From: Streptomyces chartreusis
GTDB lineage: Bacteria; Actinomycetota; Actinomycetes; Streptomycetales; Streptomycetaceae
Length of the DNA: 64,000 nucleotides
Assembly: GCF_008704715.1 (NCBI RefSeq)
Contig: NZ_CP023689.1
Location: 1,922,001 to 1,986,000 of the forward strand
Direction of reading: 5' to 3'
Position 1 is the stretch's first letter. Each line of letters opens with the position of its first letter. The notes beneath the pieces were generated by a model. It was not told where the DNA came from, ran no database searches, and was given only the letters and a program-made list of their open reading frames with translations. Position numbers and translations under genes: made by a program. This document shows, piece by piece, positions 25,507-34,266 of this stretch.

Positions 25507-26598
25507 ATGAAACTCCGTCTCCCCGTCGTATCCGTGTACACGGTGCCCACCGACGCCCCCGAGGCGGACGGCACTCTGAGCTGGCACTCCACGACGGTGG
25601 TGATCGCCGAGGTGACCTCGGGCGACACCACCGGCACCGGCTGGACGTACGGTCCGGCGGCGGTCGGCGACTTCCTGCGCGACCATCTCGCCCCGCTGAT
25701 CGAGGGCCGTGGCGCCCTGGACGTCCCGGCGGCGCACGAAGCGATGTGCCGCGCGATCCGCGACGCGGGCCGGGCGGGCGTCGCCGCGTGCGCGATCTCG
25801 GCGCTGGACATCGCCCTGTGGGACCTCAAGGCCCGGCTCCTGGAGCTGCCGCTGGCGCGACTGCTCGGGGTGTGCCGTGAGCGTGTCCCCGTCTACGGCA
25901 GCGGCGGCTTCACGACGTACCACGACAAGCATCTGGCGGCACAGCTGAACGGCTGGGTGCACGGCCAGCACATTCCGCGCGTGAAGATAAGGATCGGCGA
26001 GGACCGGGGCCGTGCGACCCCGCGCGACCTGGACCGGGTGCGCACGGCACGCCAAGTGATCGGCCCCGAGGCCGAGTTGTATGTGGACGCGAGCGGCGCC
26101 TACACCCGCAAACAGGCGATCCGGGTCGGCCACGGGCTCGCCGGGCACGACGTCGGATGGTTCCAGGAGCCGGTGTCCTCGGACGATCTGACGGGCCTGC
26201 GGCTGGTCCGCGACAGCCTGCCGTGCGACGTCACGGCCGGTGCGTACGGCTACGACCTGCCGTACTTCGCCCGCATGATCTCGGCCGGCGCGGTCGACTG
26301 CCTCCAGATCGACGCCACGCGCTGCGGCGGTCTGACGGAGTTCGTGCGTGCCGCCGCCCTCGCGCAGGCCCACGGCCTGGAGGTCTCGGCCCACCGTGCC
26401 CCGCACGCCCACGCCGCCGCGGCCGCCGCGATCCCCAATCTGCGGCACATCGAGTGGTTCCACGACCATGTGCGCCTGGAGGACATGTTCTTCACCGGCG
26501 CCCTCGACCCGACGGGCGGCACGGTCACCCCGACCCACGGCCTCGGACACGGGCTGACCCTGCGGACGGAGGAGATGGAGCAGTACCGGGTCGCCTGA
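25507..26598 (+). CDS. Enolase-superfamily (mandelate racemase-type) protein with altered metal site
   Basis: 363 residues from the ATG at 25507. The N-terminal capping domain (1-115) is followed by the barrel domain. Expected catalytic features: base lysine in RVKIRIG, first metal Asp in LYVDASG, second metal Glu in WFQEPV, DATRCGG, and His in SAHRAPHAH. The third metal ligand, usually Glu in a GE(Y/H)GY loop, is Ala246 (TAGAYGY; codon GCG, one base from GAG). It may therefore be inactive or work differently. The substrate is unknown (sugar acid dehydratase/racemase-like). It diverges from the NDH-2 operon with 245 bp between. Confidence 0.8.
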   Translation: MKLRLPVVSVYTVPTDAPEADGTLSWHSTTVVIAEVTSGDTTGTGWTYGPAAVGDFLRDHLAPLIEGRGALDVPAAHEAMCRAIRDAGRAGVAACAISALDIALWDLKARLLELPLARLLGVCRERVPVYGSGGFTTYHDKHLAAQLNGWVHGQHIPRVKIRIGEDRGRATPRDLDRVRTARQVIGPEAELYVDASGAYTRKQAIRVGHGLAGHDVGWFQEPVSSDDLTGLRLVRDSLPCDVTAGAYGYDLPYFARMISAGAVDCLQIDATRCGGLTEFVRAAALAQAHGLEVSAHRAPHAHAAAAAAIPNLRHIEWFHDHVRLEDMFFTGALDPTGGTVTPTHGLGHGLTLRTEEMEQYRVA

Positions 26599-26611
26599 TG
26601 GCCCCGGTCAT

Positions 26612-26648
26612 GACGAAGGCCCCGCCGGGAGGGCAGGGCCTTCTTCGT
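26612..26648. terminator. Transcription terminator hairpin (between convergent genes)
   Basis: AAGGCCC (26616-26622) pairs with GGGCCTT (26636-26642), extended by GACG/CGTC-type outer pairs. It lies between the enolase-like gene and the convergent holin-X-like gene, so it could serve both strands. The T-rich tract is short (CTTCTTCG). Confidence 0.6.
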
Positions 26649-26665
26649 CGTCGCCGCCTCAGGCG

Positions 26666-27166
26666 TCACGCCCGGTGGTGCGGCTGCTCGGGGTCGATGT
26701 CGTCGGGGTGCGGTGTCCGCGTCCCGCCCGTGCCCGGTGCTCCCGCCTGCGGCGGTCCGGGCGGCATCGGCGGATACGGCATGCCGAGTCCGCTGGGCGG
26801 AGTGCCCGGCGCCGTGCCGCCGAGGGTGCGCCCGGGTGCGGCTCCGGTGGCCGTGTCCGCCGTCGGCCGGGACGCGGACGGCCGTGCCGCGCCGCGCAGC
26901 AGGTACGCCAGCACACCGAGGATCACCGCGGTGATCAGTGCGGCCGCCCAGTCGGGCAGTGCGGCGGCGAGGCCGAGCCCCATCGCGAGCGCGAGGGCCG
27001 CGCCCGCGTACAGGGCGACGGCGCCGGACCCGGCGTACAGCGTGGCCCGGCGGCGCTGCCGGCGGGTCTGCTCGCGCAGTTCGTCGCGCACGGTCTCGCG
27101 CGCCACCTGCGCCAGCTCGTCGACCAGTTCCTTGTCCAGATGCTCAAGATGATCCAAGCGATCCAT
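26666..27166 (-). CDS. Holin-X-like (actinobacterial holin superfamily III-type) membrane protein
   Basis: 166 residues from the ATG at 27166 (MDRLDHLEHLDKELVDEL). An amphipathic, charged N-terminal helix (1-40) is followed by two hydrophobic helices (about 45-68 and 72-92) and a Pro/Gly-rich tail of 70 residues. This layout is that of the family often labelled 'phage holin' or Holin-X in actinomycetes, but there is no phage gene near. It is likely a chromosomally encoded membrane protein of unknown role. Confidence 0.65.
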   Translation of the reverse strand: MDRLDHLEHLDKELVDELAQVARETVRDELREQTRRQRRRATLYAGSGAVALYAGAALALAMGLGLAAALPDWAAALITAVILGVLAYLLRGAARPSASRPTADTATGAAPGRTLGGTAPGTPPSGLGMPYPPMPPGPPQAGAPGTGGTRTPHPDDIDPEQPHHRA

Positions 27167-27263
27167 GGGCGCCGGGTACCCCTGCCGGCACCGGCATAAC
27201 GGGGAGTGCGGGGATCGCGTGAAACGATCTCCGTATCCGGCGGCTCCCAACTAGGCTTCCAGC

Positions 27264-27611
27264 ATGGACATTCTGGGAGCCACGCTGCGCGTATGCGTCG
27301 ACGACCTGGAGACCGCGGTCCCCTTCTACGAACGCCTCGCCGGCGGCACAGCACTGCGCTTCGAACGCGGCGGTGTCCAGGTGGCCGCGGTCGGCTGCTT
27401 CCTGCTGATGAGCGGCCCCGCGGCCGAGCTGGAGGTGCTGCGCAAGGTCGCCGCGACGATCGCCGTCAAGGACGTCGAGGAGGCGCGCCAGGTGCTCAGC
27501 GAGCTGGGCGCGCACATCGTCGCCGGGCCGATGGCGACTCCCGCCGGGCGCAATCTGATCGCGATGCACCCGGACGGGGCGATCTACGAGTACGTGGACC
27601 GTCAGGCGTAG
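27264..27611 (+). CDS. VOC-family (glyoxalase/bleomycin-resistance-type) protein
   Basis: 115 residues with the beta-alpha-beta-beta-beta repeats of the vicinal oxygen chelate fold: ATLRVCVDDLETAVPFYERL, VAAVGCFLLMSG, then a second half with VKDVEEARQVLSELG and IAMHPDGAIYEYV. It is a single-domain protein and would dimerise. The substrate is unknown; no thiol pathway gene is nearby. Its last 10 bp overlap the 3' end of the convergent arginase-like gene (27602-27611). Confidence 0.8.
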   Translation: MDILGATLRVCVDDLETAVPFYERLAGGTALRFERGGVQVAAVGCFLLMSGPAAELEVLRKVAATIAVKDVEEARQVLSELGAHIVAGPMATPAGRNLIAMHPDGAIYEYVDRQA

Positions 27612-28501
27612 CCCAGGGCCGTCACGACCACGTCGGTGAGCAGCGCCCCGGCCGTGCCCTCCGGGTCCAGGTCGGGGTCGTAGATCGTGACGTTGAGGCC
27701 GACGCAGTGCTCGGAGGCCAGCAACGGCCGCAGCAGCGCGACCAGTTCGTCGGGCATGAGCCCGTCCGGGTCGGGGCTGTCCACGGCGGGCATGACGGAC
27801 GGGTCGAGGACGTCGGCGTCCAGGTGCACCCAGAAGCCGTCCAGTTCGGGGATCTCGAAGGCCTGCCGGGTGACGGTCGCCAGCGCCTCGGCGCCCCATT
27901 CGCGCAGGTCTCCGACGGTCACCACGGGAATCTTCAGCTCGGCGAGCTCGGCGCGGTCCTCCTCGAAGCAGTCGCGGATGCCGAAGTACCGCACGTCCTC
28001 GTCCCGCAGATAGGGCCGCAGCCCCTCCAGGTCCGTCAGGTCCGCCTGCCCGCGCCCGGTGGCCAGGGCGACCTCCTCGCCGCCGGCCGCGCCGACCCGG
28101 TCGGAGTTGCCGGGGTGCCGGAAGTCGGGCGAGGCGTCCACGACCGCCAGCCCGTACCGGCCGGCGCGGCGCAGCGCGAGGGCCGCGCCGAGGTTGATCG
28201 AGCAGTCGCCGCCGAGCACGAGCGGGAAGTCCCCGGCGCGCACATGAGCCTCGATGCGGTCGGCGAGCCTGCGGGTGTAGGAGGCGAGGGCGGCCGCGTT
28301 GAAGACGCCGTCGCCTTCCTGCCAGTCCCCGCGGTCGTAGCGCGGCGGCACCACGACCCCGCCCTCCAGCGCCCGCAGCCGCTGGACGATCCGCTGCTCG
28401 CGCAACGCGCCGGCGAGCTTGTGGCAGCCGGGGACCGTGCCCGGGGCCGGCGGGCGCAGGCCCAGGTTGGAGGGGGCGTCGAGCACCACGATGTTCCGCA
28501 T
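27602..28501 (-). CDS. Arginase/ureohydrolase-family protein with incomplete metal ligands
   Basis: 299 residues from the ATG at 28501, which is well spaced from an AGGA element; an alternative Met lies 9 nt upstream. The fold motifs are present: GGDCS (residues 97-101), VVDASPDF (D122-D126 region) and a LDADVLDP loop. In active arginases the first motif carries His (GGDH) and the second DAHxD; here these are Cys100 and Ser124, so both histidine ligands are replaced while the four metal Asp are kept. It could be inactive, use another metal, or have a divergent activity such as agmatinase- or formiminoglutamase-like. It lies downstream of an acetyltransferase and a LapA-like gene on the same strand. 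Confidence 0.75.
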   Translation of the reverse strand: MRNIVVLDAPSNLGLRPPAPGTVPGCHKLAGALREQRIVQRLRALEGGVVVPPRYDRGDWQEGDGVFNAAALASYTRRLADRIEAHVRAGDFPLVLGGDCSINLGAALALRRAGRYGLAVVDASPDFRHPGNSDRVGAAGGEEVALATGRGQADLTDLEGLRPYLRDEDVRYFGIRDCFEEDRAELAELKIPVVTVGDLREWGAEALATVTRQAFEIPELDGFWVHLDADVLDPSVMPAVDSPDPDGLMPDELVALLRPLLASEHCVGLNVTIYDPDLDPEGTAGALLTDVVVTALGYA

Positions 28502-28565
28502 GCGCCCCATCCTGTCCGACGTGAAGTCGGCGCTCAATGCCATGGCATCGCGACGGTGACCGGCT

Positions 28566-29114
28566 TCAGGGACGCATCTCGGCGGTGATCGCCCACCGTT
28601 CGTGATCGCGCCAGGCCCCGTCGATGAAGAGCATGTTCGGCGAGAAGCCCTCCAGACGGAAGCCGCAGGCGCGGGCGAGGGCGATGGAGCCGGTGTTGGC
28701 CGGCTGGACGTTGATCTCCAGCCGGTGCAGCCGCATCGGGCCGAAGGCATGGCCGACCACCAGGTCGAGGCCCTGCCGCATCAGGCCGCGGCCGGCCGCG
28801 TGGGAGAAGGCGCCGTAGCCGAGGGCACCGCTCCGGAAGGCGCCCTCGACGATGTTGTTGATGTTGACGAACCCGGCGATCCCCCCGCCGTCCTCCTTCG
28901 CGCACACCAGGAACCCCGCCTTGGTCGGATCCTCGATCAGCCGCCCGGCATAGGCGGCGTACGCGGCTTCGCCGTCCGGCGGGAAGAGCCACGGGCGGTG
29001 CAGGTCCTTGCTCTCCCGGGCACGCGCCGTGAATTCGGCGGCGTCCGCGTGGGTGAAGTGGCGTATGCCCACGCGGGGGCCTTCGGCGAGGTAGCGGGAC
29101 GAGGGCTGCGGCAT
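28566..29114 (-). CDS. GNAT-family N-acetyltransferase (RimJ/RimL-like)
   Basis: 182 residues. The motif A region is YGAFSHAAGRGLMRQGLDLVV (acetyl-CoA loop) and motif B begins LHRLEINVQPANTGSIALARACGFR. This is the RimJ/RimL-like branch that acetylates N-terminal amino groups of proteins or small amines. No partner is apparent. It is 19 bp downstream of the LapA-like gene and 64 bp upstream of the arginase-like start on the same strand. Confidence 0.85.
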   Translation of the reverse strand: MPQPSSRYLAEGPRVGIRHFTHADAAEFTARARESKDLHRPWLFPPDGEAAYAAYAGRLIEDPTKAGFLVCAKEDGGGIAGFVNINNIVEGAFRSGALGYGAFSHAAGRGLMRQGLDLVVGHAFGPMRLHRLEINVQPANTGSIALARACGFRLEGFSPNMLFIDGAWRDHERWAITAEMRP

Positions 29115-29133
29115 TGCGCCAGCCTACGACCCG

Positions 29134-29388
29134 CTAACGGCGGCGTCGCATGAAGTAGCCGCCGACCAGTGCGCCGATGAGCCCCACGGCCAGCAGCGCC
29201 AGCCACAGCGGCATCGTCACCAGGGGGATCAGCAGCCGGATCTCGGTACTGCGGGTGTTCTCGAAGATGAAGATCAGCGCGAGGGCGGCGAGCACCAGCA
29301 CGGTGATCCTGCCAGGGGTCATGTGCCCGGACAGGCCACTCCGCTTCCCGCCGGCCTTCGAGCCGCTCTCCGACGTCTTCGCGGTCAT
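29134..29388 (-). CDS. LapA-domain membrane protein
   Basis: 84 residues from the ATG at 29388. A Ser/Lys-rich cytoplasmic start is followed by two hydrophobic segments (about 25-41 with FIFENTRSTEIRL between, and 51-74) and an RRRR end. The FIFENTR-type motif between the two helices is characteristic of the LapA/DUF1049 family, small inner-membrane proteins of unclear function linked elsewhere to lipopolysaccharide assembly. In this Gram-positive it may act in membrane stability. Confidence 0.7.
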   Translation of the reverse strand: MTAKTSESGSKAGGKRSGLSGHMTPGRITVLVLAALALIFIFENTRSTEIRLLIPLVTMPLWLALLAVGLIGALVGGYFMRRRR

Positions 29389-29444
29389 ACCACCAAGGAT
29401 GCTCCCGAAGTGGCGATCACGCACGGTGAGCGGCCCGCCGGGCG

Positions 29445-31223
29445 CTATCCGATCACCGGCAGCCGGAGCACCCCGGCGTCCTGGGACGCGCCGGCCACGG
29501 TCACCGGCTTGATCCCCCGGTTCCCGAAGTACGCGTCGTCACTCGCCGCGATCACGAACCGCAGCCGGTGCCCCTTCTCGTACCGGTGCACGATCCCCGG
29601 CAGGGTCACGGTGAAGCTCCTTCTCACGTCGGGCACACGCACCGGTGCGACGAGCCGGTGCACCAGCGTCCGGGTGCCGTCGGGGGCGACGTCGTACAGC
29701 TTGGCGAAGAGCACGAGCCTGTCGGCCGCGTCCCCTGAGTGCTGGGTCCGCTCGGCCACCGGGGAGCTGACCCGGAGCGTGGCCCGGGGCGCGCCGACGA
29801 CGTCGGTGGTGCGGGCGAGCGGCTCGCTGGTCCAGGCGAGGTGGGTGCCCGGGGTGTCGTACGGCGCCGGGTCGGGGAGGCCGATGAGTGAGGCGAGCGA
29901 GCTCTCGGAGTGGCTGGTGGGGACGGGCCAGTTGGTGTACGTACGGCTGCCGCGCCGCACCTCGTTACGGTTGCCGACGAGCTTGCCGTCGCCGGAGAGG
30001 TAGAGCGTCCTGCTGAGCGCGGGGACGCGGTCGGCGGTGGCGTAGGTATGGTCCGGGTCGGTGATCCAGTCGCGGTAGTAGGCGAAGGCCGGTCCGGTGT
30101 CGACGGCGTGCCCGCGCAGGTGGCGGTCGAACCAGGCGAGGACGCGGCGGCCGACGTAACTGGTCTCCAGGTTGCCCTGGCCGAGGTTGAGTTCCCCGGA
30201 GGCGGGGTCGCTCATGCCGCCGCTGTGGCCCCAGGACTGCCAGATCATCTTGGTCGGGGTGCCCTGGTCCTTGAGCGTGCGGTACGTCGCCGTCGCCTCG
30301 TTGAGGTTGAAGAGGCTGTCGGCCTGGCCCTGGACGAGGAGGGTGGGTGCCTTGACGCGGCTGAGGTACGAGACCGGCGAGACGCTGCGGGCGTAGGCGA
30401 GCAGTTCGGCGGTCCGTTTCGCCGGGTAACGGCCGGAGTTGAGGGTGCGGATGGTGTCGCAGGCCTTGGTGACGAAGTGCAGGCAGGCCATGGAGTTGAT
30501 GCGGGAGGGGTCGAGGTTGGGCTCCAGCAGGGGCTGGCCCTCGCCGATCAGGTAGAAGCCGTTGGCCCACTGCCATTTGAAGGAGCCGGGGACAGCGCCG
30601 CTGCCGACGGCGTTGTTCGGGTCGAGGGAGTACGCCAGGTCGTTCCAGGTGATCATCGGCACCAGTGCGTCCAGGCGGCGGTCGACGGCGGCCGTGGCCA
30701 GCTGGACGGCCCCGCCGTAGGAGCCGCCGACCATCCCGACACGCGGGTCGCCGGGGGCGTCGAGGGTGACGTAGTCGGCCCTCGTGCCGTCGTCGGCGGC
30801 GCGCCGGCCGCCCAGGAAGTCGACCAGACCGGAGGCGGCGACGCCGTCGAGGGTGGGGTCGTCGAGACCGATCAGACAGCCGGACCTGCCGAAGCCGAGG
30901 CCGGAGTAGACGAGGGAGACGTATCCGCGCTCGGCGAACGACTTGCCGATGATGTCGGTCGAGCCGTCGGACTTGCTGCCGCCGAAGCCGTTGGTGGCGA
31001 CGACGGCGGGTGCGGGGTGGGCGCGGTCCACGCCTGCGGGCCGGTACAGATCGGCGTCGACGGTGCAGCTGCGGTCGCCCGCGCGGACGGTGAACTTCAG
31101 GGCAGTGACGGTGTACTGGCCGGTCGCGGCGGCGGCCGGTGCGGTGAGCGCGAGGGGTGCGGTGAGCGTGGCGCCGAGGACGAGAGCGAGTGGGGCTCGG
31201 AATCTGGGCACACGACGGGACAC
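29445..31223 (-). CDS. Secreted CocE/NonD-type alpha/beta-hydrolase (X-Pro dipeptidyl-peptidase-like)
   Basis: 592 residues from the GTG at 31223, chosen because a GGAGG lies 5 nt upstream; the frame starts at 31235. A signal peptide with basic start, hydrophobic core and A-A-A cleavage region (about residue 33) indicates export. The hydrolase domain has the GGSYGG nucleophile elbow (Ser about residue 172), WQSWGHSGGM with the likely His, and QGQADSLF with the Asp. The C-terminal third is the beta-sandwich jelly-roll shared by X-Pro dipeptidyl peptidase/cocaine-esterase enzymes. The specific substrate (peptide or ester) is unknown. A 24-bp palindrome in its 5' region suggests repressor control. 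Confidence 0.85.
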   Translation of the reverse strand: MSRRVPRFRAPLALVLGATLTAPLALTAPAAAATGQYTVTALKFTVRAGDRSCTVDADLYRPAGVDRAHPAPAVVATNGFGGSKSDGSTDIIGKSFAERGYVSLVYSGLGFGRSGCLIGLDDPTLDGVAASGLVDFLGGRRAADDGTRADYVTLDAPGDPRVGMVGGSYGGAVQLATAAVDRRLDALVPMITWNDLAYSLDPNNAVGSGAVPGSFKWQWANGFYLIGEGQPLLEPNLDPSRINSMACLHFVTKACDTIRTLNSGRYPAKRTAELLAYARSVSPVSYLSRVKAPTLLVQGQADSLFNLNEATATYRTLKDQGTPTKMIWQSWGHSGGMSDPASGELNLGQGNLETSYVGRRVLAWFDRHLRGHAVDTGPAFAYYRDWITDPDHTYATADRVPALSRTLYLSGDGKLVGNRNEVRRGSRTYTNWPVPTSHSESSLASLIGLPDPAPYDTPGTHLAWTSEPLARTTDVVGAPRATLRVSSPVAERTQHSGDAADRLVLFAKLYDVAPDGTRTLVHRLVAPVRVPDVRRSFTVTLPGIVHRYEKGHRLRFVIAASDDAYFGNRGIKPVTVAGASQDAGVLRLPVIG

Positions 31224-31263
31224 GGAGACCTCCACACTGAGGCACGTCTGGACAGCCCTGCAT

Positions 31264-31287
31264 ACCGACCAGTAAGTACTGGCCGGT
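31264..31287. promoter_or_regulatory. Candidate TetR-type operator upstream of the CocE-like gene
   Basis: The half ACCGACCAGTA (31264-31274) and the inverse complement of TACTGGCCGGT (31277-31287) agree at 10 of 11 positions around a 2-bp centre. It is 41 bp upstream of the start codon. The symmetry and length fit a dimeric TetR-like repressor; no such regulator is adjacent. Confidence 0.55.
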
Positions 31288-31297
31288 TGTCATGGTG

Positions 31298-31309
31298 TGA
31301 CACGTGTCA
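31298..31309. promoter_or_regulatory. 12-bp perfect palindrome TGACACGTGTCA
   Basis: A perfect inverted repeat between the CocE-like gene and the S66 peptidase gene, just beyond the candidate operator. Its role, if any, is unknown. Confidence 0.4.
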
Positions 31310-31364
31310 GACGAGGTCAATCGCCGTGACGGAGGTTTCTTGACGGAGATTCAGTGAATCGTGT

Positions 31365-32300
31365 TCAGCGCAGAGCGGGCTCGTCGAGCGTCAACGTCCC
31401 CGCGTCGGCGTCGAGTTCGGCACTCACCCCGAACGGAATCGTCAGCGCTCCCTCACAGTGCCCGAACCCGAACTCCTCCACAACGGGCACACCGAGGCCA
31501 CCCAGTCGGTCCAGGAGCAGCGCACGCACCCGCTCCTGCGGCTCGCACGCCTGCCACGACCCGAGCAGCACGCCGCGCACGCCGTCGAACAGTCCGGCGC
31601 GCAGGAGCTGGGTGAGGTACCGATCCAGACGGTACGTCTCCTCGCCCACGTCCTCCAGGCACAGCAGGCCGCCGCGCGCGGAGGTCCGGGCGTGCGGGGT
31701 GCCGGTCTCGGCGGCGAGCAGGCAGAGGCAGCCGCCGAGCGTGACACCGCGCGCCCGGCCGGGGACGAGCGCGGAGCCGGCGGAGGTGATCGTGCGCACC
31801 GACTCCGGGTCGAGGAGCGTGGCCCTCAGATGCTCCTGGGCCCGCGCGTTCTTGATGAAGTCGATGCCGGCCGCCATCGGACCGTAGAGCGTGGCCAGGC
31901 CCAGTCGGCGGGCGAAGGCCTCGTGCAGGACGGTGATGTCGCTGAAGCCGACGAAGACCTTCGGTCCGGCCGCGGCCATCGCGTCCCAGTCGAGCAGGTC
32001 GATCATCCGCTGCACGCCGTAGCCGCCCCGGGCGCACAGCACGGCGTCGACGGACGGATCGCACCAGGCGCCCTGGAGATCGGCGGCCCGGTCGGCGTCC
32101 GTGCCCGCGAGGTAGTCGAACTCGCCGTGCCGGTCCAGCACATGGGGTGCCACCACCGGGTCGAGGTCCCAGCCGCGCAGCACGTCGAGCCCGGCCTGGA
32201 GCCGTTCCTCGGGGATCGGTCCGCTGGGGGCGACGACGGCGACGCGGGCGCCGGCGGCGAGTCGGGCGGGCCGCACGAGGGGCGGTACGGACTGTGTCAC
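31365..32300 (-). CDS. LD-carboxypeptidase family protein (peptidase S66)
   Basis: 311 residues from a GTG that overlaps the S9 peptidase stop (GTGA, 32297-32300). Conserved residues: nucleophile Ser in VGFSDITVLHEA (about 117), Glu in CLEDVGEETYRL, and His in FGHCEGALTIPFG. S66 enzymes cleave the L,D bond of muropeptide tetrapeptides in cell wall recycling, or the self-peptide microcin C analogue (MccF type). It is the last gene of a four-peptidase unit, suggesting recycling of peptide or cell-wall fragments. Confidence 0.88.
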   Translation of the reverse strand: MTQSVPPLVRPARLAAGARVAVVAPSGPIPEERLQAGLDVLRGWDLDPVVAPHVLDRHGEFDYLAGTDADRAADLQGAWCDPSVDAVLCARGGYGVQRMIDLLDWDAMAAAGPKVFVGFSDITVLHEAFARRLGLATLYGPMAAGIDFIKNARAQEHLRATLLDPESVRTITSAGSALVPGRARGVTLGGCLCLLAAETGTPHARTSARGGLLCLEDVGEETYRLDRYLTQLLRAGLFDGVRGVLLGSWQACEPQERVRALLLDRLGGLGVPVVEEFGFGHCEGALTIPFGVSAELDADAGTLTLDEPALR

Positions 32301-34249
32301 TTGGCGAGCTCCAGCTTGGGGATCCCGGGCGGGTCGATCCCGAAGACCTGGGCGTACAGGGAGAGTTCGGACTCCAGGACGCGGACCATCGTCTCCGCCC
32401 GGCGGAACCCGTGCCCCTCGCCCTCGAAGGCGATGTAGGCGTGCGGCACCCGCCGCCCCTCCATGCTGGCGAGGAACCGCTCGCACTGGGTGGGCGGGCA
32501 GATCACGTCGTCCAGGCCCTGGAGCAGCAGGAACGGCACCGTGAGGTGCTCGGCGTGCTCCGCGGGCGAGCGCTCCAGGTACCGTGCGGGCACCTCGGCG
32601 AGCGGTCCGACCAGGGACTCCAGGTACTGGGACTCGAAGTCATGGGTCTCGCCGCTGCCCCAGCCGGCCAGGTCGAGGATCGGGTAGAGGATCGTGCCGC
32701 AGGCGAAGACGTCGGTCGTGGTGAGCGAGGCGGCCGTGGTCCAGCCGCCCGCGCTGCCGCCGCGGACGGCGAGCCGCCGCCGGTCGGCGGTGCCCTCGTC
32801 GGCGAGGGCGAGCGCGACGGCCGCGCAGTCCTCGACGTCGACCACGCCCCACTGCTCGCGCAGCCTGTTGCGGTACTCCCTGCCGTAGCCGCTGGAGCCG
32901 CCGTAGTCGACCTCGGCGACGCCGATGCCGCGGGAGGTGAAGTAGGCGATGGCCAGGTCCAGCACGAGGGGTGCCCGTGAGGTGGGGCCGCCGTGCGCCC
33001 AGACGACGTAGGGCGGCGGGGCGTCGCCTGGGGCCACGCAGCCCGGGTTGTGCGGCGGGTAGATGTGCGCGTGGATGTCCTGGCCGCCGGGTCCGGTGAA
33101 GGTGCGGATCTGCGGCTCGGGGTAGTAGGCGGGGTCCACCGCGTCGTCGTGCACGGCCCCGATCACCCGGGTGCGGCCGGTACTGGCGTCCAGCTCGACC
33201 ACCTCGTAGGCGCTGCGCGGGCTCGCGCCGACGGCCACGACCCGCTCGCCGTACGCCGAGAGCGTGGGCGCGAACTCGGTCCAGGGGCCGGCCGCGTCGA
33301 CGATCTCGCCGGTCTCCGGGTCGAGCACCCCGAGGGCCGTCGCGCCACGGCCGTGCACGACCGCGACGAGCCCGCTCGCCAACGGCGCGAACCAGCTCAG
33401 GCCGAGCTGCCACAGCGGTCCGCCGAACTCCTCCTCGCGGGGGCACAGCGGTACGCCGTCGCGGTAGAGGTTCCACCAGCCGCTGCGGTCGCTCGTGTAC
33501 AGCAGCCGCCCGTCGGCCGACCAGTCGGCCTGGGCGATCGACTCCTGCGGTCCGCCCGCGACGGTCCGCGGGCTGCCGAGGGTGCCGTCCGCCGCGACGT
33601 CCGCGACCAGCAGTTCCGTGCCGTCCCACGGCATGTGCGGGTGGTCCCAGGTGAGCCACGCCGCCCGCCGCCCGTCGGGCGAGATCCGCGCGCCGGTGAC
33701 GAACCGGCGTCCGTCGTCGGTCAGTTCGCGCACTGCGCCGCGGTCCCCGGCCGCCGAGCCGTCCAGCGGTACGGCGGCCAGGACACGTCGTACGTCGGTG
33801 GGTCCGGGGCCGGTGAACTCCTCCAGTACGCACCACACCTCGCCGAGGTCGAGCCGCAGCCGCGGCTCGACCCAGCGCAGTCCGCCGCCCACCTCGGAGA
33901 CGGGGGTGAGGGGACGCGGCTCGCCGCCCTCCTCGTAGCGGTAGAGCCGCTGGTCGGCGAAGTCGACGAAGACGACGAGCGGCCGGCCGTCCGCGACGGC
34001 ACCGGCCCACGGCTGTCCGCCGTACTCGATGACCCGGCTGCGTACGTTCCACGGGGCGGGCAGCACCGACTCCTCGCCGCCGTCGGTACGGCGCCGCACC
34101 AGCGTGTACCGGCCGCCCTCGGTGGGCCGCGCCTCGGTCCACCAGGCCTCCTCCCCCACGAAGCCCACGAAGTCGGGCCGCCCCTCGTGCGCCGCGGCGA
34201 CGGCCGCGTCGATGGGCGAGGGCCAGGAACCGTACGCCAGCGTCCGCAC
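32297..34249 (-). CDS. S9-family prolyl oligopeptidase / dipeptidyl aminopeptidase-like protein
   Basis: 650 residues from a GTG at 34249; a TTG at 34261 in the same frame would have a ribosome site adjacent to the codon, so I prefer the GTG. N-terminal beta-propeller (about 1-380), then the alpha/beta-hydrolase domain with GGSAGG (nucleophile Ser), an Asp in LLLQGLDDVI and His in EGEGHGFR. It is probably cytoplasmic (no signal peptide). It starts 17 bp after the M20 stop and overlaps the S66 gene. Confidence 0.86.
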   Translation of the reverse strand: MRTLAYGSWPSPIDAAVAAAHEGRPDFVGFVGEEAWWTEARPTEGGRYTLVRRRTDGGEESVLPAPWNVRSRVIEYGGQPWAGAVADGRPLVVFVDFADQRLYRYEEGGEPRPLTPVSEVGGGLRWVEPRLRLDLGEVWCVLEEFTGPGPTDVRRVLAAVPLDGSAAGDRGAVRELTDDGRRFVTGARISPDGRRAAWLTWDHPHMPWDGTELLVADVAADGTLGSPRTVAGGPQESIAQADWSADGRLLYTSDRSGWWNLYRDGVPLCPREEEFGGPLWQLGLSWFAPLASGLVAVVHGRGATALGVLDPETGEIVDAAGPWTEFAPTLSAYGERVVAVGASPRSAYEVVELDASTGRTRVIGAVHDDAVDPAYYPEPQIRTFTGPGGQDIHAHIYPPHNPGCVAPGDAPPPYVVWAHGGPTSRAPLVLDLAIAYFTSRGIGVAEVDYGGSSGYGREYRNRLREQWGVVDVEDCAAVALALADEGTADRRRLAVRGGSAGGWTTAASLTTTDVFACGTILYPILDLAGWGSGETHDFESQYLESLVGPLAEVPARYLERSPAEHAEHLTVPFLLLQGLDDVICPPTQCERFLASMEGRRVPHAYIAFEGEGHGFRRAETMVRVLESELSLYAQVFGIDPPGIPKLELAK

Positions 34250-34266
34250 TTTCTCCCCCAACTCCC

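Noticed and set aside
26666..27166. Prophage lysis gene (holin label)
   Set aside because: The family name contains holin, but no endolysin, integrase or structural phage genes are near; it is a common actinobacterial chromosomal gene.
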